Origin: Micropterus salmoides
Taxonomy: Eukaryota; Chordata; Actinopteri; Centrarchiformes; Centrarchidae
DNA: 64,000 bases
Direction: 5' to 3'
Assembly: GCF_014851395.1 (NCBI RefSeq)
Contig: NW_024040928.1
Location: 13,221,012-13,285,011, forward strand
Part shown: piece by piece, positions 1 to 12,158 of the stretch
Position numbering within the stretch: the stretch's first letter is position 1
Layout of the letters: each line of letters opens with the position of its first letter
Translations under genes and position numbers: made by a program
Notes under the pieces: model-generated
Seen by the model: only the letters and a program-made list of their open reading frames with translations
Told to the model about the DNA's origin: nothing
The model's database searches: none

Positions 1-48
1 GTCCCTATTGACTAAGGGAGTAAGTGTGGAGTAAGTATGGGTGCTCAC

Positions 49-208
49 CTTAGTCTGGCCAAATCACTGACCCACTTTTCCCCCATCCTCTGACGGTAGT
101 TGACCTCCTCTTCTTCTTCCACTATCAGTCTGATCTTGTGCTTCGTCTCTGGGTCGGACACCACGACAAATGTCCAGGGCTCTGTGTGTGCTCCACTAGG
201 GGCTGTAC
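49..208 (-). CDS. iyd: IYD coding exon 3 (active-site lid)
   Basis: The acceptor AG is at 210-209 and the exon begins GT ACA GCC. It encodes TAPSGAHTEPWTFVVV, a conserved flavin-contacting strand, then an acidic run ending EEEEEVNYRQRM and WVSDLARL. In human IYD the Glu and Tyr of the EINY segment bind the iodotyrosine amino-acid group; both are kept here. The donor is GTGAGC at 48-43, leaving two bases. The intron before it is only 118 bp. The remaining exons lie outside the window. Confidence 0.94.
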
Positions 209-326
209 CTATATGTTTTGTACGGAAAAACAAAAACATAACATAGCTGCATCTAATTATGGACATTTTTTTAGCTTTATTGCAGTTTAACAGTGGCCCA
301 TTGGTCCTCTTTAAATTTGCACATGC

Positions 327-524
327 CTGCAGTGCGGATGACATTATCGATGACTTCACGGGGCACCGGCTCTGGGCTGATGAATCGGACAGACCTCCGC
401 TGGTTCAACAGAGTGTAGAAATCCTTGGATCGCTCCAGCATCATCTCCTCAGGGTAACGTTGTGGTGAGTAGGGCACATGTTGAAGGTCTTCCTCCTCAT
501 TGCTGTCCATCCAATCACCATCCT
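327..524 (-). CDS. iyd: IYD coding exon 2 (FMN-binding start of the nitroreductase domain)
   Basis: The acceptor is TTTTTAG at about 531-525. The exon encodes an acidic linker, then YSPQRYPEEMMLERS, FYTLLNQRRSVRFISPEPVP and VIDNVIRTAG. The RRSVR segment is the conserved FMN-phosphate contact of this family. At the 3' end the only donor that keeps the family sequence (RTAG then TAPSG) is GC (326-325), not GT, so this is a GC-AG intron. The next GT, about six bases on, would break the frame. Length (198 nt) and phases (1 to 1) fit. Confidence 0.93.
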
Positions 525-2561
525 CTAAAAAGGATGACAAAAAGCTGGACAAGTGAGCAGCTTCTGATATAAAACATTCAAAACTGTTACGGTGGGTGTT
601 AATAAATTTGTAAAAGCAGAACACTTGGATTGTTATGGATAGTTACAGTCATCTTTAATACGGCAAAAAATGTTTTACATAATGTACATTGTTTAAGTGC
701 ACAAGTCAGCTTAATGATTAATATGATTTCAAACATATTTAGAAATATGCATTATGTAAGCATATTGTTCACTAAAATAATAGATTTTGCTACAGGGTCC
801 CTCAATACAATAATTGGCCCCTGAGGGTCTTGGACCCAGACACACTTGCCCACTTGGTAATCCAGGTTTGAGCTTAATATTGGTGCAATCTCATCAAAAG
901 GCAAAGATATGATTATGTGTAGCAGTGGAAGAAGAAGAAGAAGTAATCTTTTGCATTCAAGATTTTACTCAAGTAAAAGTACAAATATATGAGGATACAA
1001 ATACAATCAAAGTACCAATCTTAAGAGTGGTGGTAAAGCAGAATGACCCATTTCAGAATAATGTAGGTCTATATTAAGACATTTGATTACAGATATTGAT
1101 GCAATAATCTCCTTTTTGCACCTCCTGTGACAGTTGTTTGTATCTCCATGACCCATCTCAGAGGTGGTGAGTAGTCATGGTTTTAAATGTATTTTTAACA
1201 CAGTAAGTTTGAGCCTGGCTAATTGTTTCCCTCACTTTTCCAGGTTCTTCCTAGTTTTAGACCACTGCTGTCTTACCCATTCAGTTTCTTGTTTGCCATT
1301 TTGGTTTGTTTCTGTACTAGTTTAATGTCTGATTTTGTTCTGTTTTCCCCATTTAGTTGTCTTTAACTTGTGTTTAGTTTAGATTTGCTTTAGTTGTATA
1401 TTACGACTGTTAGTTTGCCCAGCCAATTATGTCTTTCTGATATTTTTAGATCAGGGTGCCATTTTGTTGGGAGGCTAGGTACCTGTGGCAAGGTCCCTTA
1501 ATTTTTCTGCATGTAAGTAATTGCACGGGGACACTACATTGACTGCACCAACTTGCTGTGAGGTTTGTAGTGGGTAATGGTAGAACGCCTGGGCACTGCT
1601 CAGCGAGGTCTGCCTCTCCACAAGTGACCTGTACTTGGTTTTGTTTAGTTAGTTTAGGAGCTGGATTCATTAAGTTTATTTGCATTTATATTAAGGCCTT
1701 TATCAAATTGTATAGATATTTTAATCCTACCATTTTATCATTTTGTTGCTTCATATTCTTTCAGCAGTTTCACTCCCAGTTTAATAAATTTTGAAACGCT
1801 CCTCTGCCTCAGTAATGTTCCTGTGCCCCCCCCCTTTTTTAATTCTCCAAATCAAGGTTAAAATACAGTAGTACTTCAGTGCAACTCCCTAGTTAGTGTG
1901 GCTTGGCTTTCATTCAGTTCCCCCCTTCCTGTTCCACCATGCCACAAGTACATCACTTTAATGTTGCAGCTGGTAAAGGTAGAGCTTTACTTTAGCTACT
2001 GCTGGGTAGCTTTTGAATAAAGTCTTAAACTCAAAATGAGTTATTTTATCAAAATTGACAACTTTAAAATAGTACATAAAGCAGTAAATAAGTATCTCAA
2101 ACATACTTTCCACCACTTAAGTCTCATAAGGGATGCTGTCTATTATAGGACATTACAAATTTTAACTCTTCAGAAAAGCATGTAAAATCTTTATGCAGTA
2201 GGCTACTTCATATTTTGCATGACTTCTTTAATGGAAATGAAGCGAGCAGGAAAATGAAGAATTCTAGTCACCCTCTTAGTCCATACAGGCTACATGCTAT
2301 GCACCATTACTGATTAACCCAGCTGTGTATGTCCAACGACTATTCCTAGAAATCTGTTCCTTGTGCGCTCCCCCGTAAGGCGCGTGCACGCCTCTTTAGC
2401 GCGCAAAACGCTTCCACCAGAGTCTGGGAAATATTCACACAAGAAGCAGAAGTAGCAACTTTTTTTTGGTGAAAACCCTGATTGTATCGATTCTAATACT
2501 GAAACAGACATTTTCGTGTTAAAGGACCGAGTCAGAGTAAAAGTTTCCCTTCAGCTCTCAC
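525..2561 (-). other. IYD intron 1 with dispersed-repeat fragments
   Basis: About 2 kb of AT-rich intron. A fragment at about 960-1110 (starting 'actcaagtaaaagtac') and another at about 1960-2125 (ending 'ctttccaccact') look like the two halves of one common fish dispersed repeat. Between them, 1140-1840 is T-rich on the plus strand and ends in an aataaa-like tail and a C homopolymer, which suggests a later insertion. A short (GAA)n run sits near 928. No coding exon is evident. Confidence 0.45.
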
Positions 2562-2748
2562 CGTCTGCTGTGATTTCTGTTTCGTCCTGTAAGTCCTGGT
2601 CCACCCACGGTCTAAACTCCGCTTTTGGCTTCCCTTCAGCTTTTCCCGGGTAAGTCGAGGTGGTCTCCCGTGATTTCACCAGCATGAAGCCTATCACCAG
2701 GCACAGGACCACCGCCAGAACAGGCGTGAGGACGGACAGGAGAGCCAT
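2562..2748 (-). CDS. iyd: IYD coding exon 1 (membrane anchor and stalk)
   Basis: The exon starts at ATG (2748-2746) and reads 62 codons plus one base to the donor GTGAGA (2561-2556). Residues about 3-24 are strongly hydrophobic, the single N-terminal membrane helix typical of IYD. An acidic stalk with FRPWVDQDLQDETE follows. The leftover G joins to AG of exon 2 to give Glu, so frame is kept. The 5' flank (2750-2830) has no obvious TATA box. The start fits the family, which begins with a short luminal/anchor segment. Confidence 0.93.
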
Positions 2749-4572
2749 GACTGGCGGAGTGGAGAGAAGAGGACACGGGCACCTGCGCGCTTGTGTGGCT
2801 CAGCTGAGTGCAGACCTGATGTTATGAAACACTTGAACCGTTATCTGAGGGCTGGGTCTGTAGCCACTATGCGGAGTCAGCCTTTTTTAAAGTGAGAAAT
2901 GTCCCTTGAGCTTTTGTGAATTTGGTGTGTTCTGTAGCGCAGGTCTGATGGGGGCGCAAGCTCGACTGATGCATAAAAGAAACCCAGTGATCACTAAAAT
3001 GTGGTAGTATTGTCCTCCTCCCCGTCCTTGAGTCCTTTCATGAAGTCTAAAGTTAACACTGAATTAGTTCATTAAGCATTTCTCTGCAGTTGTGCAGCAC
3101 TTGGCCTACACTGTAAAAAGTCCTTCAATGGCCCTGTCCATACGACTTCATTTTAAAATGTAAATTTCTTTGAAAAATTTAATTTTCTTTTCCTTTCTAT
3201 TTAAGTTACAGAAAATTTAAGTGTAAATTTTCCAGTAACTTGCCATTTGTTGCCATTTTGTTGTACTTCCTAATTGATTTCACAAAACTCAGTTTAAGGA
3301 CCTATGTCACAAGTAAATTGTCAGGACACGCCTACATTTCAGTTAGTAACCATAGCAACAGCTGAACTCGTCTGGGCGTGTCCCACACGCGGCTGTAACG
3401 GCTGGGCTGTAACGGAGGTGACCAAACTGCAGTGCTGACCTGACCAGCTTTTTCAGCAGAGCTGAGGACAAACACTAAACATATGTAAGTAACCATTTTT
3501 ACTTGTAAAAGTTGAATTTTAGTCGAATTGGCATGGATATATTACTTTTTCTCATGCTAGAAAACCACTCGTTTCCTCTATCATGTGTGCGTTTTGAGGA
3601 TGCCCGAGGCATTTCCAAATGTGCACTAACGTTAAGCTCAAACGGATACGTTAAACGAGTTTTAATCAAATGCGGTTTCTACTTTATCAGGTTTTCATTA
3701 ATGTACAATGGCTTCCCGCTTTCAGTAGAGAATTTAAAATAAATGGACGTTTCCTCTTGTGGCCGTAACGTCTGGACTCAAGATGGCGGAGGAAAGTGTT
3801 TGTTTTTTAGGTGGTGGAGTTAAGTTAATGTAGTTTTAATGAATGTTAAATATTTTGTCTCAAACAACTCGCTTAAAATACTCCATGAAGCAGGCTTCGG
3901 GAGAAAATTACAAGAAATGAATTACTAGCTTTGACCAAATTCTTGCTAGCAAGACGTGCAGGATGGCGGGTCCTGCTTCTCCTCCATGCTCTTAACATAG
4001 ACAGCCCCCGTAGAAGGAGCACCCTATGGCATAGAGAAGAACTCTACATGAATGTCCATTTAGCGGGGGACTCAAAATGGTTGGACCCTATTGAATGGAA
4101 ATAAATGTAGGCATATTTCCTAGCTTATGATGTGTGATTACAGGTTTTAATGTTAACTGCTGGGTCTGTATCTCCTGCTGTATTTTCTGCTTGAATGCTG
4201 TGAGAGTAAAATCAATCTTGATGAATCAAAGACTTCTGTTTTCCAACACTTCTAGTAGACATGGCTGTCCAAAAATCAAAACGTAGCCTAGTTTTGTCAA
4301 AGTATATATTTTTACAAAAATATTTTAATATTATCACCTCCTGTGTTGCTTTTTCAGGAGACCACCAGATCTCCTCCAAGGAGCATATCCGCTACCCCAC
4401 AAAGCACTTTGTGTCATTCAGAGACACATTAGGTAAGTGATCAGAAAACAATACATGTTTTTGTGTCAAACTATCATTATGAGAAATGGATATTCCAAAA
4501 CCATTTTATTGGGGGGAAAAAAATCTTAAGCAGTTTTACTAAGCTTGTTTCCAAAAGGCTAGATATGATACC

Positions 4573-5470
4573 TAGGGCTGCAGCTAACGGTGATTTTAGT
4601 ATTCAAAGCTTTGCTTGATTATTTCAACGATTCCTCGATGCATTGTATAAGAAGTACTTTTGCTTGGCAGCATGGAAGGATGGATTAGCACACAGATAGC
4701 ATGGATTGTCTGAGCTACAGAGAGAGCTGGAGGGGAGTTAAAAGGTGCACCTCCCGACAGCCAGTTAACTCCGGACTGTGAGGTTGCAACTCATGGCCCT
4801 CAAGGAGAACAACAAACGCACGTGTATACACTTTCAGCTGAGGACTGCGGCTTACTTTGGCTAGCCTTCAACTAAACAATCAATCATGATTTCAGGTAAT
4901 TGCTGAAGTTACTGTTAAGCTGATGATACACGGAGCAACTTCTAGCGCAATCGTGCTGGGCAACATTGCTGTCAGTGGTAATGAGTAAAGATTACTACCA
5001 TAATCCCCTTCTCCTACCACCCGCCCCGCACCGCCGCTATCCGTTCAAAACATAGTTGGTCTCGCCTCCAGCAACATTGCTTAAAAGGTTGCCGTGTCAT
5101 CAGCTCAAGCTTGTCTGTGTTCCACTGGCATAACACCAGGGCTTTTTGTTCAGCTGCCATCGTGCTGTTGCCGAGGTGACAAGTTTCGTTTTACGGTGGA
5201 CAGACTGACATTACAGAGTTTTATTTATTTTTTCTTTTAGCTTGAAATAATCACATACTTTGGACACTTTCTTCTTTGTCCCTCACTGTTTTCTCTTCCT
5301 CCACTTTGCAAACGGTTCCATTATAATCACGTTGTGTTCAGTGTATGTGCAACAGTAATCTCTGTGCGAAACACTGTGCTGTATAGTTATATGGATTAAA
5401 CGAAGCATCAATTCAAAGAATTTGTGTTGATGAATTTTATCAATTTAATCAATAAATTGTTTCAGCCCTA
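4573..5470. mobile_element. Non-autonomous hAT-like element nested in the larger unit
   Basis: The ends are TAGGGCTGCAGCTAACG (4573) and the reverse complement of 'ttgtttcagcccta' (ending 5470), giving an imperfect terminal inverted repeat that starts TAGGGCTG. A direct repeat, atacc, flanks both sides (4568-4572 and 5471-5475), although hAT elements usually duplicate 8 bp. There is no transposase frame. A second inverted repeat inside (about 4918-5108) suggests another insertion nested in it. Confidence 0.7.
4918..5108. repeat. Small inverted-repeat element nested in the hAT-like copy
   Basis: The left arm reads 'aagctgatgatacacgg' and the right arm, read in reverse complement, 'gagctgatgacacgg', with one small indel. 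Both are followed by a related 'caac' segment. The interior has no coding frame. It sits wholly inside the 4573-5470 hAT-like element, so it is either part of that family's consensus or a later insertion. Confidence 0.4.
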
Positions 5471-6948
5471 ATACCTGATAACAAATGGGATGGCCCTGTA
5501 AATTATGCAGCACTGCTGTACCGCAAAAGCCTGATATTGTAAAGCATTACAAATAGCATCATGGGACCTTTAGACACAGCCATATCTTGTCATGTATACA
5601 TGTAGACTGCCCATGCTCTTCTACATCCTGGAGGGCCCTCCAGTCTTGTAAAGACAGCATCCAGAAGTAAACTGACATAACTCATCACAAGTAACATTTC
5701 GTTCACCTGCCTATTATGTCAAAGAGATTTTTCTAACGCATAGGTAATAATCTGAAGAATAATGAGACTAATCTTTGAAATTTACCACTTTATTTTTCAG
5801 TTTTGATTAATTAAACTGAAAGTACTTAAATTTTCACAAAATGGCGGTGTCCTAAAACTTCATTGTATTGAAAAGAGAATTCAGACCAGCAGTGATTATG
5901 TTGTAGGTTTGGAGTGATATTGCTAAATGTTTCGTTATTCACTCATCAACTCTAGGACCCAAGTGCCTCTGCAATGAAGAGAGATGTGACTCTAAGATGC
6001 CTCACTGAGTATATGTGAAAGAGTGGACAGGACCTTATCTCTGAGTACTATGCAAGTATTGTTAAAGTGTGGTTGGGTCTGTTTCTGGTTTTACTGGTCA
6101 AGTTAAACCAGTATGATTTTATGTGGGCTGACTGATCCAGCATTCGTCATGTGTAGGTTGAGAGAACCAGCAGCATGGAGATTGTTAGGAGGCCTAGAAT
6201 AGGCGATTTTTAAGTATTAAGTAGAGCCCTATGCAGAACTTCCATTTCTGAAAAATACTGCCTGCTCAATGACTTGTGTATTCTCCCATTTTTTATGTAC
6301 AGATTTTTAAATTGAACAAATATAGGAAATATTTAACATTTATTTACTTACAGATTGTTTAATCTGTATGCCTGACAGATATGCATAATGTTACATTTGT
6401 GAAAGGAATTATGAGACACTGGGACACAGGTCTCCAGCTCCACACAGATCAATGAATACATGCTGCATTTAATTGCTGGTGGAAAAGGGGTATATCTGGG
6501 CTTTTCATTCAGTAGGCTATTAAGTGTTTTATATAAGCTGTTGCTAACTGGTAAACATGTTCTTTACTGGTCTTTCCCACTTTGAAATAAGTGGGGAAAG
6601 ACCAGTGGATTTGTCAAGAACCTTTGATAACCTAGTTTTCCACCATCACTAATATCCAGCATTCATTTGGGGATCTGAGTATGAAGTGTCTGAGAAAGCC
6701 ACACACTGTTACATCATACAAGGCAAAAATTATTGGATTTTTTGTTATAGATCTGTACATAAAATATTATTTAGGTTGTGATAGGTTCATTTGTATTAAA
6801 TTTATTGAAATTGCTTAGTGTTGTGTGGATTTGAGCACACTTGCATTTTTTGGGTCTCCAAAGATGTTATAATCTTAATCTGAACATACTGTACATTCTG
6901 TTTTTATTTTTCCTTAAGTGCAACAGTTTCAATTTTGTTGTCATACAG

Positions 6949-7076
6949 GGAACTGCAGAGTGCAGCGTGCATGAGGACCTGAAAATGCAGTTTGAGGATC
7001 TAGCCTATGCTAGCCATGAACCAGATGTGGTGGGCATCATCGAGGGAATCCAGTGCTTAAAGATCTTGACAATCTG
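6949..7076 (+). pseudogene. Terminal-exon-like coding relic in the 3.1-8.15 kb element
   Basis: After an acceptor-like 'tcatacag' the frame is open for about 42 codons. It contains CSVHEDLKMQFEDL and HEPDVVGIIEGI, then stops at TGA. Beyond the stop, recognisable coding-like sequence continues in other frames to about 7300, as expected for a decayed terminal exon. An aataaa lies near 7780. It does not join in frame to the upstream 4358-4432 segment. The function is unknown; I do not recognise a named domain. Confidence 0.3.
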
Positions 7077-9289
7077 ACCAGAATCTCCAGTATCCATCCA
7101 ATCTTTTGAAGACTTTTTGTGGGACTCAACGCACTTCGCCCAAAACCAACTGCCAAGTTAATAAGCCTCAACAAGCTTCTCGCAAAGATTGTTGGCCTTG
7201 CACTGAAAACAGACGAAGTTTTGTTTCTGTTGAGGAATGTTATACATTTTCTTGGCCTGATGTGTGATTTTTCAGACTGTTGCACCTGAAGGCCTTTCAA
7301 GGATTGTTTGTGGGACTCTGCACTGGGTCCTCAACTAACCTCCATGGTCATTAGTTTCACTAACAAGTTTCAAGCTTAGACAGTGAAACATGACAGTCAC
7401 ACTGGCTGTCACAGATTTTTTTTCTTTTATCAAGTGTTTTAATAGTCACTGAAATACTGTCACAATATTGTATCAAGCTGCAGTTTGTAAGCTGAGGTCA
7501 CAAGTTGTAGTATGTAAAATGTTAACAATATTAAACCATAACTCACAATGTGTAAAAACACAGTTGCAGCTTCTGTCTTCTAGCGCAGCTTTTGTTCTGT
7601 TACCAGTGATGTCAAATGATGCCTGAGGCAGACTGTTGGCTGTATTTTTGAAATGGTAAAATTTGTCTCTTCAAGATTACTGTTTATACACAGAAGAGGT
7701 GCTGGAAAGGTGTTCTACTACACATAGGCTGTGGTCAGAAGATTGTCAATTTTGCATAACTGCATTTAATGGCTTTTAATAAATGTTGGAAACAATACAT
7801 CCTTTTCTTAAATTTATGATAATGCTAACTAGTTATTTAAACTAAATTGCACTTTTACAACAGAAAAAAAATAACAAAGAAAATGAGTATGAACTGATTC
7901 AAAATTCATTTTGAATGTAACTTATTTTAATTAAGTTTGATGTGGTTAAAATGCTGTCCATTTTGACAATGGCTGAACTTAATTTTTTGGCAGTTTTTTT
8001 GTAGACTATTTAATATAGCATACACTAAAATGTTTGTTACTGAGTTTTCCCAACTTAAAAAATCAAGAAGTTCACTAAACTAACAAAGTGGTTGGAAAAT
8101 GTTGCCTTATTTTTTTAAAGTTAGATCTAAGTAACAGTTTTTAGTGTACTTTAACACTTTCCAACAATTAGTTATTCCCTTTGTAGCTTTTTCAATGTTA
8201 TGCAGATCCTGTAGAGCTCCAGTTGACAGGGCAGAAATGTGTTGTATCTTAATATTTATAGTGGAACAAGCATTAGCCTAGTTTGTCACAGTTAGGAACT
8301 CTGCTGCTGGCTGGTGTGACCCATATAGGACCAGCTGTGCAATCGGACTTTTGGACACCCAGTGCAATCATTAAACTTGGATTAGTTTAGATAATCTAGG
8401 GAAGGGTGCGGGTAATCAGATACCAAAGTGCATGATTTATTGCATAGCACCATGTTTTGCAATATGTAGGCTACAGTGAAAATAGTTTCGTTGTGTGAGT
8501 AGGCTGCTGTCACTCATTTTCTGACAACAAAAACGTATCCATATGACCAACGGGTGGCGCAAAGAGCTCTCCCAATGCCAGACATAGATCTCAGGTTTCA
8601 GAATTGTAAGCTACTCATTTGAAAATATTCCGGTGGTTCAGTATGTATCACACAAATAGACAATAGTCATTTGCATATAGGATAATCCAATAAATGAAAA
8701 CACAAGGTGGCAGAAGAGCGTGGGAAATGGGAAAGCGCTCTGCTGAAGCTTTCGAGAGTCTGCTTGCTCTCCAGCGCGCGCCGCTGTGCAGACAAGCACC
8801 ATTGAGAGAATTTGGTTGGCGCACTGCAAAAAATACTCACCAAATCTCGTCACATAAGCTATCTATCTTTAAAAAAACAATCTTACTTTCTAAAACAGGT
8901 TTTTCATCTTTCGGGTCATTTCAAATGTTTTCAATAGTTCTCTCAGTGCTCTGCCATCGTAAGCAGCCGTGGAATGGCCGTGTCCAATTATCACTGCACC
9001 TATTAGGCTACTTGAAACACTGATTAAAATCCATAATTTCTTGCCATTCCACAAAAAGGTTTCCTTTTTTAAGGACATTCAATTTTAACACGAGACAGGC
9101 GCCCAAAGATGCTCATTTCTTGCAGTGTGCGCTCCGCCTTCTCCTGTCTCCGGCGCTGCGCTTTAAATAGCAGCTGTTTAAAAGCTCCTCACCATTCTCC
9201 TGTCTGCCGTGCAACACTCAGTCCCACTCAGCACCGCAGACCTCACTCATTCACACAATTTGTTTACTAATAGGCCCTCACATCCCGCA

Positions 9290-9523
9290 ATGTCGGCCGC
9301 CAGCACCGAGACTAGTGCCCCACTGCCCACTGCCGGCAGCCGCGTCTTCTTCCAACCTGCGACCGCGGTGGGCTGCGTGGGCTCCGGCCCCATCACCGGG
9401 GAGGACCCGGTCCAGAAGAAACAGGGCAAAGTGACGGTCAAGTACGACAGGAAAGAGCTGCGGAAAAGACTCGTCCTGGAGGAATGGATCATTGAGCAGC
9501 TCAGCGAGTTGTACGACTGTGAG
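9290..9523 (+). CDS. ppp1r14c: PPP1R14C coding exon 1
   Basis: The exon has 78 codons from ATG at 9290 to the donor GTGAGT at 9524 (phase 0). SRVFFQ at residues 17-22 is shared with mammalian KEPI. The inhibitory core KVTVKYDRKELRKRL follows from residue 47, with the predicted phospho-acceptor at Thr49. The exon ends in LSELYDCE. An upstream in-frame ATG at 9209 gives a longer frame, but 9290 matches the family start (MS.A). The exon is much more GC-rich than its surroundings. Confidence 0.95.
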
Positions 9524-10455
9524 GTGAGTGGAGCATACCTGCACCTCCAAATCACATAGCATACGGTTCGTGCGCGCACTTGTCTCTGATACCCTCAAAA
9601 CCATATGGGCATTTAGGGAGACAGGTGGACAAGTGTAGGCTGTTGAGGACAGAATGACACACAGGGAAACTGGTCCTTATGCAGACCTGCTTTGTCAATG
9701 TGATGGATGAGCATATGGCTGGCTTTAGACTCACTAATATATTTAATCGGTGAATCCTCGCTCTGTTTGACTGAGTTATGGTATGCTTTGAGTTGCATTA
9801 TCTGGATCAGCTGGAACTGCAGCTTATCTCATCAGTAGATGCTCAATCACAGCGAACATCCTCCACTAAATAGTCCGGGTCTTCAGGTATATTGGTGTCT
9901 CTTGGCCCTCTGCGACACTGATAGGCTATACCTGCAGAATAGCGGAGGGCGTCTAAGCCACACAAAAGCTGCCTGGTTAAATAATGTGGCTCTTTGCTGA
10001 ACTGCTGGGCACTCTTGACATTGACACGACGTATTGTCTCCTGTCTCATCCCTTCTGCCGTCGAGGGAGAGAAAAGGGAGAGAGGTGGCGTGGTTCAGCG
10101 AGGTCGAGAATGAGAAGGGGAAAGCGAGAGAAACCGCACGGTTGCTCCTTTTACGCACCAGTCGCCTCGTTCTTTTTGGATTGTGTCCATTTTCCGATTA
10201 TATTTAAGATTTATGTTGAGAAATTGCATTCTACAATGGGTTTATCTTCACTAAATCGCTTAGTGTTTCAGTTTCTCTGGTTGTGTGAAACGATGCCCTG
10301 TGTGTTGGAATTAATTCCTCTAGCGTTTCCTCTGACCTTTTAAACCTTTATCACCTTTGGAGGGAAGATCTGTGGCAGACGATATTGACAGCCCATTTAT
10401 TTTGCGCTCACAAGTCGCCTTCTTTAACATTTAAAGGGGTGGGGGAGGGGGTGTG

Positions 10456-10483
<28 letters not shown>
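10456..10483 (+). repeat. (GA)n microsatellite
   Basis: Uninterrupted dinucleotide run of about 14 units, preceded by a G-rich stretch. Confidence 0.95.
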
Positions 10484-10486
<3 letters not shown>

Positions 10487-12158
10487 GGTAGAAAGAGAGA
10501 GATTCTATAGGTGATGTGTTAGTGCCACACACAGTAGCCTATGCTGCCTGAGCCAAAGAGGGGGGAGGGGATGGATTGGAGGAAAGAAGGGCAGTGGGTT
10601 AAGGATGTGCTGATGCTGTGACTCTCCTCACCAGCCAATCACCTCCCCTCTGCCTCTGGCCCCCTTCCTTGCAACAGAGGGTCTACACAGACACACGCCA
10701 CAGGCATACCGTGTGTCTGTCACCTCAGACTCGGCCAATCAGAGATGGAACAGGCAGGCGTGAGAGTGCAGCCACATGTGCCTGCACACATGAACCTGTC
10801 TGACTTTCACTGTGGAGGGTGGGTGGGATGTATGGGTGTGAATGCTGGCGCGTGTGTGAGCCTATGGTGTGCATGTGGTTATTCATTTATGCAATATGCT
10901 GCATCTCCAAGTATTACTAAGATTGATTGCAGTGTGTGCGCATGCGCAGAAACACCTGCACAAATCACAGCAGGGCACTTAATGTCAACATCAAAACACT
11001 ATTGTCTGTATCAGTAGCTGACAGACCATTGCAATGCAAATATTTCTTCCCCATAAAGGTAAATAAACTGCACGTGTGCAAAGCCATTACAATTTCCTTC
11101 CTTCCTGTGTCTCCAAACTGCTTCTAAAACATTACCAAGAGTGAATCTTTCTCGAGCTGTCGATCCCTAAGCTGCTGTTTTTACGGCTGTCATCTCGTTT
11201 GCGAGCTTCCTCTTCTCTTTACAGTCCTGCTGTGGTTCTCACTCAAGTTGAAAACCGCTGCATAGCCTGTCTGAGAGCGAAGACTGGTTTACATTTCAAA
11301 GCCGGCTGAGCTCTTGGCTGTGTGTCAGTCTGCCGTCAGCAGGTGCGCTTGATCTGCAAGTAGCATGATGCTACTACCCCCACACGGATCGACTGATCTA
11401 TTTGATGTTTGGACAAGGGCTGGAGTGCACCGGCCCAGCGTTGATCTCGGGGAGTCACATCTTGGTCTTGCAACATTTGCCTTTCTCTTCCAACGGATGC
11501 TGTCCCGTGATTTGTTTAATGCAAATGCATGTTAAGCTCAAAAGTCAAAAACACTCTAGCAAATTGCAGGAAGCACTCGGTCTCTGTTCAATCTTTTTTT
11601 TTTCCACTATTGTAGCATTACCGTGGAAAATGACTTCACTCTCTTGGTTGCAGACGTTCCTTTTTTTCTTGACGTCAACTTAATGAAGGCGACTCTGCAT
11701 TCCAGATTTCAATGCAGATATTCCCAGCAGCATGCCACCTCCTCATATTATGTCTTTCACACAGCAAATGGGATATTATCACATGATAATCCCCTGGCTC
11801 TCTGGCGTTGTTGCCAGTCTGATATCATGCTGGCTGCTGGAATAAGCACAGTGTTTACTGGTGGTAGAAAGACATGGAAGCTGGCAAGATTTCAGAGGAC
11901 AGATGGTAATGAAACCAGTACATCATTATGTTGACCTATTGTCACTTTGGTGCATTGTTAGGGCTTTCTTTCATCTGTGCATCTGCCTATTCATCCATGA
12001 ATAGATAGATGATGGTAGTGTTTGAGCAGGTGGTCTTTATTGATGATGTTTGTCCACATGACTGTAAACAGGAAGTAACATTCCTGTCATGGCTGTTAAC
12101 GCCTCCATGTTCAGATTTAGATAGACACGGGTGTATATGTTTTGTGCGTGCATTGACT

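Larger units (their letters stand above)
49..2748 (-). other. iyd: IYD gene, 5' part (iodotyrosine deiodinase)
   Basis: IYD is an FMN-dependent, membrane-anchored nitroreductase-fold enzyme that reductively removes iodide from mono- and di-iodotyrosine so that it can be reused for thyroid hormone synthesis. Three exons are visible on the minus strand: 2748-2562, 524-327 and 208-49. Their joins keep frame (phase 1, phase 1, then phase 2 at the last donor). The encoded N-terminal part has a signal-anchor helix, an acidic stalk, the RRSVR FMN-phosphate motif, the APSGAHTEPW flavin segment and an EEEEEVNY active-site lid segment. In the human enzyme the Glu and Tyr of this lid contact the substrate's zwitterion, together with a Lys that would lie in the next exon. 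The rest of the catalytic domain is off the left edge. The gene is divergent from PPP1R14C, matching human 6q25.1. Confidence 0.95.
3107..8150 (+). mobile_element. Candidate large decayed multi-exon mobile element or pseudogene
   Basis: Ends resemble each other in inverted orientation: TACACTGTAAAAAG at 3107 and the reverse of 'tttttagtgta' near 8138-8148. Inside are spliced-gene-like pieces in plus orientation. One is a GC-richer 5' block (3370-3484) ending at GTAAGT. Another is a segment with AG/GT borders at 4358-4432. A short frame at 5956-6015 (DPSASAMKRDVTLRCLTEYM) follows an AG. The longest is a 3' block from 6949 with 42 open codons, continuing to an aataaa near 7780. Frames across these pieces do not join without stops, so any encoded protein is broken. 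The 3' frame loosely resembles a multi-copy uncharacterised fish gene family, which is recollection only. No target duplication could be set. Confidence 0.35.
2749..9289. other. Divergent intergenic region between IYD and PPP1R14C
   Basis: This region separates the divergent start codons of IYD (2748, minus) and PPP1R14C (9290, plus). Each gene's proximal promoter is presumably at its own end. At 9120-9180 there is a GC-richer segment with 'ctttaaatag', a weak TATA-like element, about 120 bp before the PPP1R14C ATG. Most of the middle (about 3107-8150) looks like a decayed transposable unit with nested insertions, described separately. Nothing else coding was recognised. Confidence 0.5.
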
